From contig JAWQRO010000013.1 of the NCBI GenBank assembly GCA_033557835.1, forward strand, positions 1 to 64,000: DNA of 64,000 bases. The letters are read 5' to 3'. The notes under the pieces were generated by a model, which was not told where the DNA came from, ran no database searches, and saw only the letters and a program-made list of their open reading frames with translations. The stretch is from Helochares maculicollis. Its lineage: Eukaryota > Arthropoda > Insecta > Coleoptera > Hydrophilidae. The position numbers and the translations under genes were made by a program. Each line of letters opens with the position of its first letter. The first letter of the stretch is position 1. Of the stretch, positions 26,330 to 39,400 are shown one piece after another.

Positions 26330-26880
26330 TCATTGCTCCCTCTCTGGTTTCGGTCTCGTCAACGGTGCATAGTTTTCCCGCCGCCACTGCCGCCTCTTCC
26401 GCCACGCAATACCATAACCGCTGCGTACATCAACCCCCTGGGCTCGTCTCCGGAACGCGGCAGACTGCAATGCCGTGTGTGCGGCACGCAGGGCTGCCGC
26501 CCCCAGCCGAATCGGCTGCAACAGTATGTCCAACATGCAAAACAAAACAGTTGTAGACATTAGTCTAGGGTTTCAGGCACCTTGTTGCAGCAATAATTCA
26601 AGTCGGGGTTGCAGGCCCTCCAACCGTTGCCCTGGCAACAGCATAGTCCCCCTCGGCTTGCACATCGATCGCACCGCCTCCCCCACCTCGACGGTCCCGT
26701 CTATAAACTCCCCCGCCAAATTGACAACCGATGGATGCATCCTCCTATGCCGAAAGCTTCGGTCGCCCACCCTAAGCAACCTCTTCCAGACGAAGTCTGG
26801 CCTTAATTATGAAAGCGAACTGAAGGGGGCGCGAACTCGGTGCGTCGTGGGGAGCCTTGCAGGGCTGCGACGGTGGCGGC
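26330..26880. other. GC- and CpG-rich island, possible exon or regulatory element
   Basis: About 550 bp stands out by its high GC and many CpGs in an AT-rich neighbourhood. Several overlapping frames are open because of the composition (for example plus strand 26198-26563 and 26475-27029). One plus-strand frame contains a Cys-x2-Cys-x4-Cys cluster after a proline-rich stretch, but it matches no family I recognise and ends at a stop without a complete domain. It could be a promoter/leader exon of brat 4.3 kb downstream, an enhancer or a coding exon of an unrecognised gene. I cannot choose among these. Confidence 0.35.
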
Positions 26881-29800
26881 GACGTCTACCATGGTTTTCT
26901 TATCTTTTCCTTGTGCGGTTCAACAAACTTGCTGAATTATTTTGCGGTGACAAAATTCTGTTTTCTGGCGCTAAATATTGCCACTTCCTTTGTTATTATT
27001 ATTTTACGCATAAAACAAATGGGTATTAATAAAATATTCTAATTTCGGTTCGTATCGTTCTGTTGCTTCGTACGGCTTTTCACGTTTGAAATTCCAATCC
27101 AAATTCCATTCCGCTCTCTATTCTAATGTAGAAAAACTATAAGAGACTTATGAAATACATGCCAACGTTCACTATATTTAGGAGAAGGAATGCATGTGAA
27201 ATAGTCCGGTAGTGGTTTAGTTAGAATTTTGGTGACTTTGTTGTACCATCGACAGTTTCCAAATATTAAATCGGGTACTGCGAATCGACGAATAGAAACC
27301 TTGCCGCAAATATTTGTTTAACCCTCACCAACAATCCACAATTCTCTAGCTTTATTTCTACAAAAACAAACGCATTAAAATTTTAATCTCATAAAACATG
27401 TTAAAAATGACGCAAGTTTAACTTTACTTGCATTAAACCAATTGAATATTCCTGAATATTCCCCTAGTTTCATTCTAATTTATGCAATACTTTAAAATCG
27501 TTGGGAAATTTCTGAAATCTCGTAGGAAGTCTGTTGGGTGACAAATTCGTTCCACCTTCTTTAGTTTAAACAATATGGTTAAACAAAACCATCGTTTTGT
27601 AATAACTTGCAAGCCCTACAAAATGGGCCAAAGGACTGCCAGTGCTTTTTGCAATGTTCCTAGAAAGGCTGGCAGGATACAAACAGAGCCTAGATAGTAT
27701 AAGACGCTCTTTTGTACATAAATGCACTTTATGGTTTTTTGTTGGATGTGCAAAATTGAGCGGTTAAAATTGAAGTATCTGAAACCTCGAATTGTATTTG
27801 GAAATCTATGTCCGTTTGAAAATGGAAAATCCCAAACTACTTTAGGGATCCCTGAAGCAGACTGACAATAAAATGGCCCTCGCGGATAACACATCGCCGG
27901 TTTCCATGAAAATTAAAACTGTAATAACGTCCATCAGGAATTGCAAGAACTTTTCGTTTTTTGGCCCTAGAGCCAGAGCCACGCGGGTGATAGGCAACTG
28001 GACGCTGTATACGGAATATCGAACAAATTCATCCTAAAAAAACATGTTGAACCCGTTCTCGGTCTGGTGGTTGCTGCAAATTAAAACTTAATTTCGGTTG
28101 AATTTTAATTTGTTTCCTAGGTTTCCTGAACACGCAAGCAAACAGGCGCACCGAGTTTGCTCTATAGTTTTGTTTTTCCGCATTTTGCACGTAATTTCAA
28201 TTGATTGGCAGGATTGGGATCATTGCAAAAATTGTATTTATCGCATTACTTCCGCTCGAAACGACATAAATCCCTGAGGGGGCTTATAAAATTTCCTTTG
28301 CGCGAACACTACTTATTGTCTGAACTTGCGACTAACTTGAGTTAAAATGAAATTGTTTGAAAAATCTGTATTCCATTTTTGTCCCATTAAGAAGACATTA
28401 TAATATTTTTGGCATTTGCTATGAATATTCGTCGTACTGCATACAAATTAGGAAGATTATGGGCTGCGCAAACTTTAAGTAATATCTACTTGTAAACTGT
28501 CAATGCCAATGTTAGATTATGAGAGATCTTTCATATTGGACATTTGCGTCAATATTTGGTCGTGGTAAACGCACGTTGCAATCCTAGATCAAACAAATAC
28601 AAACATGTATTAAATATAAATAAATAAATGCCATAAAAACAAATGCACAAACACTACTCACAAAATCAATCTCTCACTGACGACGCTAGCGTTCTTTACC
28701 ACCAAGTAGACATTATTGCTCACCAGGTAAATGAAGAAAATTAAGTCGTTGGCCACTTGATGGCTTAATCAAGGTTGATAGACATATATAGAGAGAGAGA
28801 GAAGGAGAAATATACTTCCTGCCATTGGGGTTGTGAGCTCCACCGAATTATGCTTGGCGACGTTCTGGGATTTTCCTGAGGAACAAAGAAGTTGCCATAT
28901 GTACACCCAACGAAGCAAAACATAGCAGATATGGGTTGTGCATGTAACTACTGAAATCTATAGGGAACGATGGCAATTAAAACAAGTACGGTAAAAAATC
29001 ATCGGTGTTACAAATTCAATGTTATGTACCCACGTATTCATTTACGAAAATCGTAGATGTGATACATTGCATAAGACGTTACAGCCGTGCCGCGGAGAAC
29101 GACGACGTTCTTAGACTATAAAAACATATTACATAAATAACATTATGTATAGTATAAGTGAAAGTATCGCATTAACCAACTAACGGCGGCGTGCAGCGGC
29201 AGTGAGCAATTTAAAATCAGGCAAAGTGATGGAACGAGGTGAGAATCTTGAGGAGCGACCCAGAAACCACAATGAGCGCCATCTATCGCGGGGTTAAGCT
29301 AGAAAATTCCAGGATTTGCATTGTGGTGATGCCTTTCAATTTTTTTCAGGGTCCTGACTAACAATTAAGTTCCTCCTATCCGTGTAAATTTACGTTATTC
29401 CAGATCTATGGAATTTCGGAACATACACCTAATTAACATACCACCTGCTCTATCCAAATTATATACTAATTATTTCATTTTCTAACTAGAAATGCTCGTT
29501 AGACAAACCAAATACAATCTTTATAATGGAAATTATAACCTCGACTCTATGGTAGTAGCCAACTGTCCCCACCACGGACGGTTCATTGGGGTTACTGTAC
29601 TCGAAAAACACCTGGATGGAAATTTTATAAGATTCTGAATTCGGATGGAATGCAGCAGTAAAAGCCATAACGCCATCAATCGCATGCAGAGCATATATCA
29701 ATAATGGGAATGGTAGTCAAATTACGTTCTGGGTTAGTTAGATTGCGTGCCCAAAGGGCATAAAATCCACCAACAAATAAATTAAACACCTGTTTATTGT

Positions 29801-31157
29801 CGGAAAACGTCGCCGTCGCCCCCACGCATTTTCATGTTTGCCCCCAATAATTTCAAAAAAGCCTCCTCTACCATCCAAGACACACTCGATTCACTTTTAT
29901 CAGGCGTTCTTCGGCCGGCAAGGCCAACTAAGATAATGCAAAGGAAACCAACATCTGCCTCATTTCCGCCGTGCATAGCGGAGACACATTTTTATCTTTT
30001 AGTGCGTACGTATTTTCGCTTTGTTTTTTTTTGTCTCGACTTCCGCTTATGGCTGCGCAATTCCTTGAATCCGAATGCGTCGGAAAACTGGCTTTGTACT
30101 TTTTTCAAAAAAATATCAGCGGTGTTCTCTGATCCATTTCAACATGAAACGATTACAAATATTGCGCTTCATTCCCAAATAGTGCGATTGTAAACTATGC
30201 ACTTTTAAATCTGCTGATGTGTCTAAACTCTTGATATATATATATATATATATTTTAATGCAGGTCCACAATATTTTTAAAAATCGAATGCATATCCTTC
30301 ACAATATTTTTCAAAAACCGAATTCTTTCATGTAACTACCTCTACCCATAATTGCTCGATATTGTAATTGCGCACTATAATTTTGATAGATTTCTGCCAA
30401 GCTTGGTGAAGGACTACGTCACATACTTTGCCTTAAGTCTTTAGAAGGTCCTCATCACTGAAACACGGCATCTCTTTCTGTTTCATTTTCACATACGATC
30501 GCAAGTAGTTATGTCTGGACTATAAGGAGGGTGCTCAAGAAGTTACCGTCCTGTAGTATGCATATAAGTGCAGGCTCGCGACTCCATGTAACACGTCCAG
30601 AGGCAATAGTCTTTCAAAACACATAATGATCTTACAGAATCGAGAACATTTCTGGTACAGTTAGACCCAAAACTTACTCAATCTGTCAGTAGTTCACTCA
30701 TTTGTCTTCGTCCAGCAGCTTCCTTATATCAGTAATGTTCCCCTTTGCGTCTCACATTGCCTTCACGTGGCCCTCTCCCCTTTTCTACATCTTCTAGAGT
30801 AAAATTTTTAATTTAGCATTCTCTACACCCCGTGAATTTAATCTGTGGTGCGGACAAACGCCGCCTAGTGGAAGAGTAATTTCTTCCAAGCACTAGCCTA
30901 CCTTTACCACCTTATCTAGTAACTGAGACCATCAAGTTGGCACAATGTTTCTAAGTAAGAACGAATATATCTCACCATTCACCAATGAACAGACAATTGT
31001 GACACAGGGCAGTCACAATGTATTTTCCTAGTATCCTTTGTACCATAGCTGTATGGATGTAAAATTCCCAATTACTGTGTTTGCAAAATGAAATGATAAA
31101 TATTATAATTATTGAGCCAACATACAAAAAACTAAATTATTTTTCTCGTTCTTCCAG
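26881..31157. other. non-coding stretch upstream of brat coding exon (probable 5' intron)
   Basis: No coding exon is recognised. The stretch ends in a good acceptor (pyrimidine-rich TTCTCGTTCTTCCAG at 31143-31157) immediately before the brat leader and start codon, so at least its right part is probably an intron in the brat 5' UTR. It holds a (GA)n run at 28791-28801, a (TA)n run at 30234-30252, and CTCF-like words at 29275-29289 and 30857-30871. Confidence 0.55.
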
Positions 31158-31159
31158 GG

Positions 31160-31174
31160 ATGACGGGTAACTGA
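31160..31174 (+). promoter_or_regulatory. minimal upstream ORF just before brat start
   Basis: After the acceptor at 31157 the exon contains ATG-ACG-GGT-AAC-TGA, a four-codon upstream ORF. Its stop lies 3 nt before the brat ATG at 31178 and it is in the same frame. Such short uORFs often damp or condition initiation at the next AUG; that effect here is inference. Confidence 0.6.
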
Positions 31175-31177
31175 ACA

Positions 31178-34100
31178 ATGGCATCACCGACCCCCTCAAT
31201 AGAGTCCTTGCCTCGAGCGAATTCAATTGGATCATTCGGAGACCACGGAGACTACCTTTCTCTTTCACCACCAGCAGATTCACCTCTTACTGTGAGTGGA
31301 TCATCGCCCCCTGCCAGTGATTCCGTAGACCGTGACAGCGACCATACGGAATTACCTTGCATCCAGTGTCGTGAGACCTCTGACACAAAACTTCTAAACT
31401 GCTTCCACACGGTTTGCACAAACTGCTACGAGAAAACCAAATTTTCCTGCCCCAGCTGCCAATCCGAGTCGATAGAGTCCATCCTTACCAGCCTTCTCTT
31501 CAATTCTACTACGGACGCCCAAGAAAACAACCACCAAAACAACTTGTTGAGGTGCACCGGTTGTAAATCGAAAAAATTAGACGCCGTAGCTCGGTGTGTT
31601 GATTGCGCAAACTATCTCTGCTCCAACTGCGTAATGGCACATCAATTTATGCATTGCTTTGAAAGTCATCGGGTCGTGAACCTGAATGACATTAAAGAAG
31701 AGCACAAAAATGGGCTTACAAATGGAACAAATGGTACTACGCTTAATAATGCCTCCATCACTAATGGTTCTCTCTTAAACGGTGCAATAACAAATAACAC
31801 ACTAAGCAACGGTAGCCTTCCAAATGGCGAGAAGAGCATGCTATGCCCAAGACATAAAAGCGAATTTCTCAAATACTACTGCCGCACTTGCACAGTTCCT
31901 ATTTGTAAAGAATGCATTACCTTAGAGCACCCAAACCCCCTACACGAGTACGAACATATCAGCGATGCTGCGCCTAAACAACTAGAAGCTATACAGCATG
32001 CGGTGCAAGAAGCTAAAACTAAGGCGACAGACATAAGGAATGTCTTGAAAAACGTAGAGCATTTATCAAGCCGCTTACAAGTTCAATATCACAAAGCACA
32101 AAACGAAATCAACGATACATTCCAATTTTACAGATCTATGCTTGATGAGCGGAAGGGAGAGCTTTTGAAAGAGCTTGAAAGTTTATTCAATGCCAAGCAG
32201 ATAGCACTTGGCGTTGCGACCCAAAAGGGACAAGAGACTGTTGAAAATATTTACAAGACCTGCGAATTCGTAGAGAAGATTAACAAATGTGCAAGTATGG
32301 TGGAAATCCTAATGGTCAGGAAAGTTTTGGATGGCAAATTGCAATCTCTGCTGAGCTACAACATCGATCAAAATGTGCAATCTGCCTGTGAGTTGGAGTT
32401 TGTTTCTAATTACCAAGCCATACAAGTTGGTGTTAGAAATACGTTTGGATATGTCAGGTCAAACACTGAGGTGCCCGTGGGGCCCAGTAAGCAACCGCCT
32501 ATTGCCAGGCCAACTGGAGGATCTAGTTCAAGTGGCAGCAGGTAAATATATTATTGTCTTGCTATGTTATATTTTTGTTGTTGTTTAGAGGATAGTGACA
32601 AAATAGGTGTATCTTACCAAATTGGGTGTTAATTGTTGAAACTGTCCTAACAAAGTCTCGAAGCTTAGATATGTGATTTTTTTATACATTTTCAACTTAA
32701 ATATTGCTGCATTTAAACATAATTGCTAACAAAAAATAAAACACCTGGGATGGTAGTTATCTGAATGTTTAAATATATGCTTACGTTTACTTATTTTTAA
32801 TAAGTGAAGAGATCCAATTTGAATTTTATTCTATTGGGTGAAAATTGGAATGCGTTTCCAGTATATTTGTCAAAACTATTTAGAAAGTACATTTTAACCA
32901 ATTTCTACAAGCTTCTTGCAAATTGCTTATTAATGGACTAAATGATTTTTGAGTTATGGTCATGCAAAATGCAATATGTTTCTTAAATGGTCATAAACAT
33001 GCATTTGTTAGTTCAGATCCCAGTACATATTATGCAGTTAACTGTTAATTATTATTTATACCGGTTTTCATCCCGCAAGGAGTTTGCTTTTGCAATAGAT
33101 CTAACATTAATTAGATTCATTTAACCCTCTGATGCATGAGTCTGCCTTAAATGAGTGTATAAAATACATTCAAATATCAATTACATACACATATGAGCAT
33201 ATAATAATGTTATTCGCTTGAAGTTGTTTATCATTAAAACTCAGCTGAGAGTGTTAGCTGTCGTTTTGTGTTTAATACAGTCTGAAACATTACAGTACAA
33301 TGACAAAAGCAATGCAATAGAAGCTTTACATTAACATAAATAAAATTTTAAACTAGATATTATATGCAATTTATGCCACAATTTCATTAAAATATTTTAA
33401 GATGATATTCTGGTCTAGAAGGCTAAATATCAGGCTTTATCTTTATAAAATGTATCATTTTCACTATTTATTTTTTTGTGTAATTCAGTGATATTTCCTA
33501 AAATTATGGTTGTATTTAAAAATATTACAATGTTGTAATGTTCTGAATGCATAAACAACAATTTTCTTATTAGTAGAGACGTCGCTATATCCCGGGCTGT
33601 GAATTTTTTTAAATATTTTTGATAAATGTTTAGTGTTTCAGAAAATGCATATTTGATACATATTGATGAAAACTGCAATTGTCCAGTGAAGTTTGCATAC
33701 TCTCATGTAATAAAAAAATAATAATTCGTATAATAAGAACTGAAACTTCAACTAATCGTTGAAAACAGCAATTAATTATATAAAATAAGGTATAAACTCT
33801 TTTTTGTATCATGTAACCACAAACACTATTATTATTTAATTATAAAATTGCAACCGGGAACATTTTCTAACTGTGGCAGAACTACATATACTATTGTCCG
33901 TAATTTCATAAATGATAATAGGTAGCTTACGAAACTTTAAAATAAAACATGGCATAGAAATATTATGTGTATGTATAATATTTCAGTATTAAATCCATTT
34001 ATTTTATAGCTTCATTTGATGCTAATACATCGAATAGAGTTTTATTAGTTGCACTATTAGAATATCTTTAGTTCTATCTCTCTCCTTTCTATGGTTTCAT

Positions 34101-35546
34101 ATCTGTGATTAGAAAAAAATGTTCCTTTGTCACTTAAACTGCTCAGTGTATACATTTTACAATAATGTATAACATAAGTTCAGGTGTATTGTTGTGACGT
34201 TGTGACTTTCAACGTCTTAAAACATAATATTGACTTTAGCCAGCTATCTATTGTTATGACATTTTAGATTATTTGAAGAAGGATATCAATGCAAATAGTA
34301 AAAGAAAATTATTAAGAATTGATAAAATGACAAACATCATGACACTAAGCTGTTATTATCTTTCAGTGTGAATGGAAGTTCTGGTAGCCTAAATGGAGGT
34401 GGAGGCATCCATTGCCCCTTCAGTACAATGTCTAGCTCCAGCCAATCCACTTCTCCATTCGAATCTACGATAATCAGTAAACGCTTCAGTAGTGCCAACA
34501 GCTTGGGCCCTTTCTCTACAACCATAGGAGAGTTGAACCTGAATGGGATCAACCCTTACGAGAAGTGGTCGAACGGAGGTTCTGAAAGTATCTTCCAGAA
34601 TGGAGTATCTGATCCTTACTCTTTGACAAGCGTGAATCATAGCGATTCCATGTTGGACATCACGTCGAAGTTGATGTCAAATACAATCTTTCCTCCAAAA
34701 TCACAGATCAAGCGACAGAAGATGATCTACCACTGTAAATTTGGGGAGTTTGGTGTTATGGAAGGGCAGTTTACCGAGCCCAGTGGAGTTGCTGTAAATG
34801 CCCAAAATGATATAATCGTGGCGGATACCAACAATCACAGGATTCAAATTTTTGATAAGGAAGGGCGTTTCAAATTTCAGTTTGGAGAATGCGGTAAAAG
34901 AGATGGACAACTTTTGTATCCGAATAGGGTGGCTGTTGTACGCACTTCCGGTGATATTATTGTGACTGAAAGGTCGCCAACTCATCAAATACAAATTTAC
35001 AATCAGTATGGACAGTTTGTGAGGAAGTTTGGCGCAAATATTTTGCAGCACCCCAGAGGAGTGACCGTTGATAATAAAGGACGTATAGTTGTCGTAGAGT
35101 GTAAAGTTATGCGAGTTATTATTTTCGATCAGGCCGGACAAGTATTGCAGAAGTTTGGGTGCTCGAAGCACTTGGAATTCCCCAACGGAGTTGTCGTGAA
35201 TGACAAACAAGAAATCTTTATAAGTGACAATCGTGCACATTGTGTAAAAGTTTTTAGTTACGAAGGCGTTTACTTAAGGCAGATTGGAGGAGAGGGTATT
35301 ACAAATTATCCAATTGGCGTAGGTATTAATGCCACGGGTGAGATTTTGATTGCTGATAATCATAATAATTTCAACCTTACGATCTTCACTCAAGATGGTC
35401 AGCTGGTTTCGGCGTTAGAAAGTAAGGTGAAGCACGCTCAATGTTTTGACGTCGCTTTAATGGACGATGGTTCTGTCGTGCTTGCCAGCAAAGATTACCG
35501 TTTGTATATTTACCGTTACGTTCAAGTCCCTCCAATAGGACTCTGA
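31178..35546 (+). CDS. brat: Brain tumor (Brat), TRIM-NHL RNA-binding translational repressor
   Basis: The CDS is 31178-32541 joined to 34367-35546 (AG|GTAAAT donor, TTTCAG acceptor), giving 847 residues. The N-terminus (MASPTPSIES) matches fly Brat, which fixes the start. Visible order: a RING-like C3HC4 set at C61, C64, C75, H77, C80, C83, C91, C94; B-box 1 from C126 to about H159; an Asn-Gly-rich linker at about 178-217; B-box 2 from C223/H226 to about H260; a coiled coil at about 265-345; a conserved GVRNTFGYVR block near 418; a Ser/Gly-rich linker with NPYEKWSNGG; and an NHL beta-propeller at about 570-847 that is nearly identical to the fly protein. In flies Brat binds mRNA through the NHL domain, works with Pumilio and Nanos to repress hunchback, and limits neuroblast self-renewal. 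The RING motif is absent from Drosophila Brat, which is unusual. The identification is certain; regulation in this species is not known. Confidence 0.97.
32542..34366 (+). other. brat: brat intron between the two coding exons
   Basis: This 1825-bp intron runs from GTAAAT at 32542 to TTATCTTTCAG ending at 34366 and interrupts a serine codon (AG|T). The sequence is AT-rich with no recognisable internal exon, repeat or RNA gene. Splicing joins the coiled-coil exon to the linker-NHL exon in frame. Confidence 0.9.
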
Positions 35547-36420
35547 ACAGGTCCAGCTTGTTAAGACAGGGTCCCGTTGCAGCGCGCTGCTCTTACACAC
35601 GTTTTGTTACTGCAATTTTAAATGAAAAAAGGGAGTAGCGTGTCTCAACGGCAACTGTTTCGTGTAATAATGGTAGAAATTTCAACTGTTTTATTATCAT
35701 ACAATATTTTGTAATCTTATTACTACATACGTGTTATGATATGATATTTTTACAAAAAGATGAAAAAAAAAACAAGTAATCGAATTTTGACGATACGTTA
35801 TTAAAAAGAGGCGGCCCATTTTTTTTAATTTGTATAAGTGACCAATACTATCCACGTACCACAGTCGGGCCCTGCTATAACGAATTTATGTCTGAACCCT
35901 CTAGAGCCGTTTGCGTTTTTAACTTTCAATAAGATTGTCTCCGATGTTGAAACGGCGATTTCTAAGTATAAACACCTAAAAGAGCAATATCTTACAAAAA
36001 CGGTTCATGTTTTTTAATTTCTTTTCTCTAAAGTCAACAATAACTTAGGGAAAATACATTCGTTACAACGGGGACGCCGGTTTTACGAAAATAAAATTAA
36101 AATAAAAATTTTTGAGAAACAGGGATATATTAACATATTAGAAGTGTTTTAAACCATGAATGGTGCCTGTACATATGGGCCATTGTTGAATTAAATTGTG
36201 TATTATCAGTTTTCCATATATATAACGTCTATTTTAATATATAACGTGTGTCTGTTGTGAAATCGTCTTTAGCATTAGAGCATTGTTGTGTTATATTGCG
36301 GACAAACCGCGTTGTTAGCGAACCCCCTTCACCCTAGTCATCCAAGAAACAGTTCTTATTACTCTATGTATATTTGTATCGATTTTTTATAACGTTTAAT
36401 AAAAAAAGTCATTCCTTGTT
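35547..36420 (+). promoter_or_regulatory. brat: brat proximal 3' UTR
   Basis: Sequence after the TGA at 35544-35546 up to the first well-formed poly(A) signal. It contains a perfect Pumilio-type element TGTACATA at 36168-36175. Two Brat-type TTGTTG words lie at 36183-36188 and 36283-36288, and a third at 36417-36422, just past the poly(A) signal. These motifs are known to bind Pumilio and the Brat NHL domain in flies, so self-regulation is possible. Earlier AATAAA words occur at 36090 and 36101. Confidence 0.6.
36398..36403 (+). terminator. proximal poly(A) signal of brat
   Basis: AATAAA is followed within about 15 nt by a GT-rich tract (TTCCTTGTTGGTTG), the usual arrangement for a cleavage/polyadenylation site. 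It lies 852 bp past the brat stop. Confidence 0.6.
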
Positions 36421-39400
36421 GGTTGAAGATGCTATATCAATTCATTTTGTTTGGATTAAAAAGGTGAAAATGCCGGGTGGGTAATTTGCTAATTTTTGGG
36501 GCCCTCCCTTTTTATGTTTCTGGCTAAAGCCTGTTTGTGTGCATGATACAAATGATTTCGGGGTCTTTCTGTTCAATTTCGATACTGAAATTTGAATAGT
36601 TGTGCTTAGCATCTTATTATTACATCCATGGGGTTAATTTGTTGACCTTTTCGACCATACGGTTCGCTCTCATCTTACGAAAAGTATAGCTCAATGTATT
36701 ATCCACAGGAAGCAATGCTATTTCATCAAATCGGATCAGTGGTCGTCTTTCGGAATAAACTGCGCCCCAAAAATTTGCAAAACAAAAACCAATACAATTT
36801 TTACATTTGTACAATTTTTTAAAATGGAATGACACCTCGTATTATTAACTTTTTGTATGACTTTGTGCCGTGCTTACTATTAGCCTGAATATGGTATTGT
36901 TTTTTTTTTAATTTAATTATAATTTTTATTATTACATTTTTTTTATGATAAAATCCTTTTAATGTTTTTTTTAGTTTGTTGCTACTATTTAAGTTATGTA
37001 GTGAAATGGTGCATGCTGTTTTCACTTAGTTTTTAGTAGTTTTTAAAAGTAGATTATTTCGTTTTTTGTTATGCTGCCACTTTTAAGATATGATTTCTCA
37101 AAAATTTTATGTTGCAAAAAAATACGCCTCTTTCCCAAGAAACTAGGCGACCTACAAGTTTCGACCAAGACTATAAGTATGTAAGTTTTTTTATTATATT
37201 ACTATATTATTATTATTATTGAATTTTTGGGCTCAGGCGTGAATCAGGCAAATTTTGCGCCCGTCAGCCCTCCCTTAATGTTTCTTTCCTCCTTTATTAT
37301 TATTATTATTAATTTTACCACTTTTATTTATCAATTATTGTCTTATTTATGTTGAAATATACAATTTATTGTTATCCATGTATTTGTATCGAGCAATCGC
37401 ATGAATTTAAATATAAGGGCCTGGCGACAGATCTCAAACTTAATAATCCAGCCCCACCAGACTGCAGTGCCGGTCTTCTAATTACCACAGGAATGTTTTT
37501 TTTTGTCCCACTCCAAACTATGTTAACTTGTTTTAGTATAACTTGTTCAGAGTACCGCTCTATTTTTTCAATTGTTCCTCACAGAGACTACACTTTGGAC
37601 ATGGGCAAAAAGAAATCTGTTGTAATATACAGGGGCCGGTCACACCCACCGTTGATGCAGTTTAACTTTTTTTATATGAAACTTGTTGTTATTATTATAT
37701 AATTTTAAATGGAAAAAATTGTTTCTTAAATTAATGTACATTGTTTTGTTTGAATTTTTGTTGTAAATGCTTTTTTTAATTAATAATACCAGTTCTGCAG
37801 TTTTCAACTTTTGTTTTTATTTTACTTTCACTCTTTCCTACTTATATTATTAGCCGTATTTCCATTCATTAGTATTATTTTATAGTTCGGTTTCTTGTGG
37901 TATTGAATTTGTTGCGGTCTGAAGCACTTTATTCTTTTAGTTCACCTACATCATTTGATCGCTATCATTTTTATTCACCGTTTAGAGACTGTTAATTCAT
38001 AGCTTATTAATTGTGCATTTAATATACAAATTCTCTGGGGTAAAAAAAACTAAAGAGGAAAATAGGTTTTGCTAATTACAATTGCATGCGTAACGTTATA
38101 AGTAATAAAACAAATTAGAGTTCAATAATTAGTGTCAAGGCTTAAATAACATTTTCTCCGAGAAAAAATTCTTTTAAAATTTTTACGACCCCATTTTCTT
38201 AATTCCTGCAATTTATTTTATTAGTTTTGCTATTAATTTTAGTATTTCCTAAAAATATCAAATGATTTTAGTTTCTACTTAGTGTTTTCCCATTTAAGTG
38301 TTTTTTTTTCTCATTTTCATAATGCATTAGTTTTATTAGTTTATTCTTTCAAGTTGATATCGATTATTTTTGCTGCCATAGTTTGTTTTATTTTTGCAGC
38401 TATTTATTTTATTTTATCAGTATCTCTAGAAGTAGCACTATTTTCCAGCGATTTTTGTTGTGAATTTTTTTGTAGGTGAATTTTTTATGATACAAGATAT
38501 AGGCGGGTTCTCATCATACATTTTACAGTTACAACTATTTTACACATATGAATGTAGTAGCATACGCCTACAACACTTCTTATCCATGAACATATGTTCA
38601 TTAAGTTATTCGTACTTTGAATATTTTCCATAAAATCGCTCAAAGTTAAATTAATACATGATTAGCATTGAAATTTTGTTCGAAGTTGTCTATACATATG
38701 AAGAAAAAGTTATCTTCCAATCTGTTAATTGACCCAATGCCCAATAATGAAAACTTTATTTCCATGCAAATACTGAAAACATCAAACATTTCAGGCTGTC
38801 ATATCAAAAATTCATTACCTAAAATGGCCACTCTTTAAACTTTCGCAATCATCTATTGTTCATTTGTTGATATTACATCCATTCATATCAATAATATGTG
38901 TATTAACAACATCTAGATTCCATTTATCTAACCCGATATACCATAGAGTCTATAATTCAACATAATCAACTATTTTATTTGATTTCTGCTTTTAATTTAA
39001 TCATCAAAAATTAAACCTAAGTACATTGGGTTTCTTTGGAATATCAGTTGTTAATCATTTCATAACTTCGGTTTTATGCATTACACATAATTTCCATTAT
39101 TCCATTTCTACATCCCCCGTGCATGACAACACAACTTTTACAATCATACAATGACCAAACATTTGTGGATGGTGATAATTATTGGACTAGTTTGCCTGCA
39201 ATGTGTAGTAACATTTGTATAAGTTAATTTTTATCACCTGCATCGCTGGTAAATCTTCTTAAATATGCTTCATGAATCTGTTATCTACTATGTGGTATAC
39301 TACACATTTTAAAGCAAAAAGCAATGTTACTACATTATATATATTTAATCAGTAAATAACATTTCATGTTGGAATTTTAAAATATATATTTAAAAACTGT

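Noticed and set aside
26198..27029. Overlapping 121- and 184-codon plus-strand frames
   Set aside because: They lie over a GC-rich island in which stops are rare; several frames on both strands are open at once and none shows a full domain. Kept only as a GC island.
29834..30193. 119-codon plus-strand frame
   Set aside because: No recognisable motif, overlapped by a minus-strand frame, no splice signals that fit a gene.
34701..35240. 179-codon frame on the minus strand inside brat
   Set aside because: Antisense shadow of the highly conserved NHL exon.
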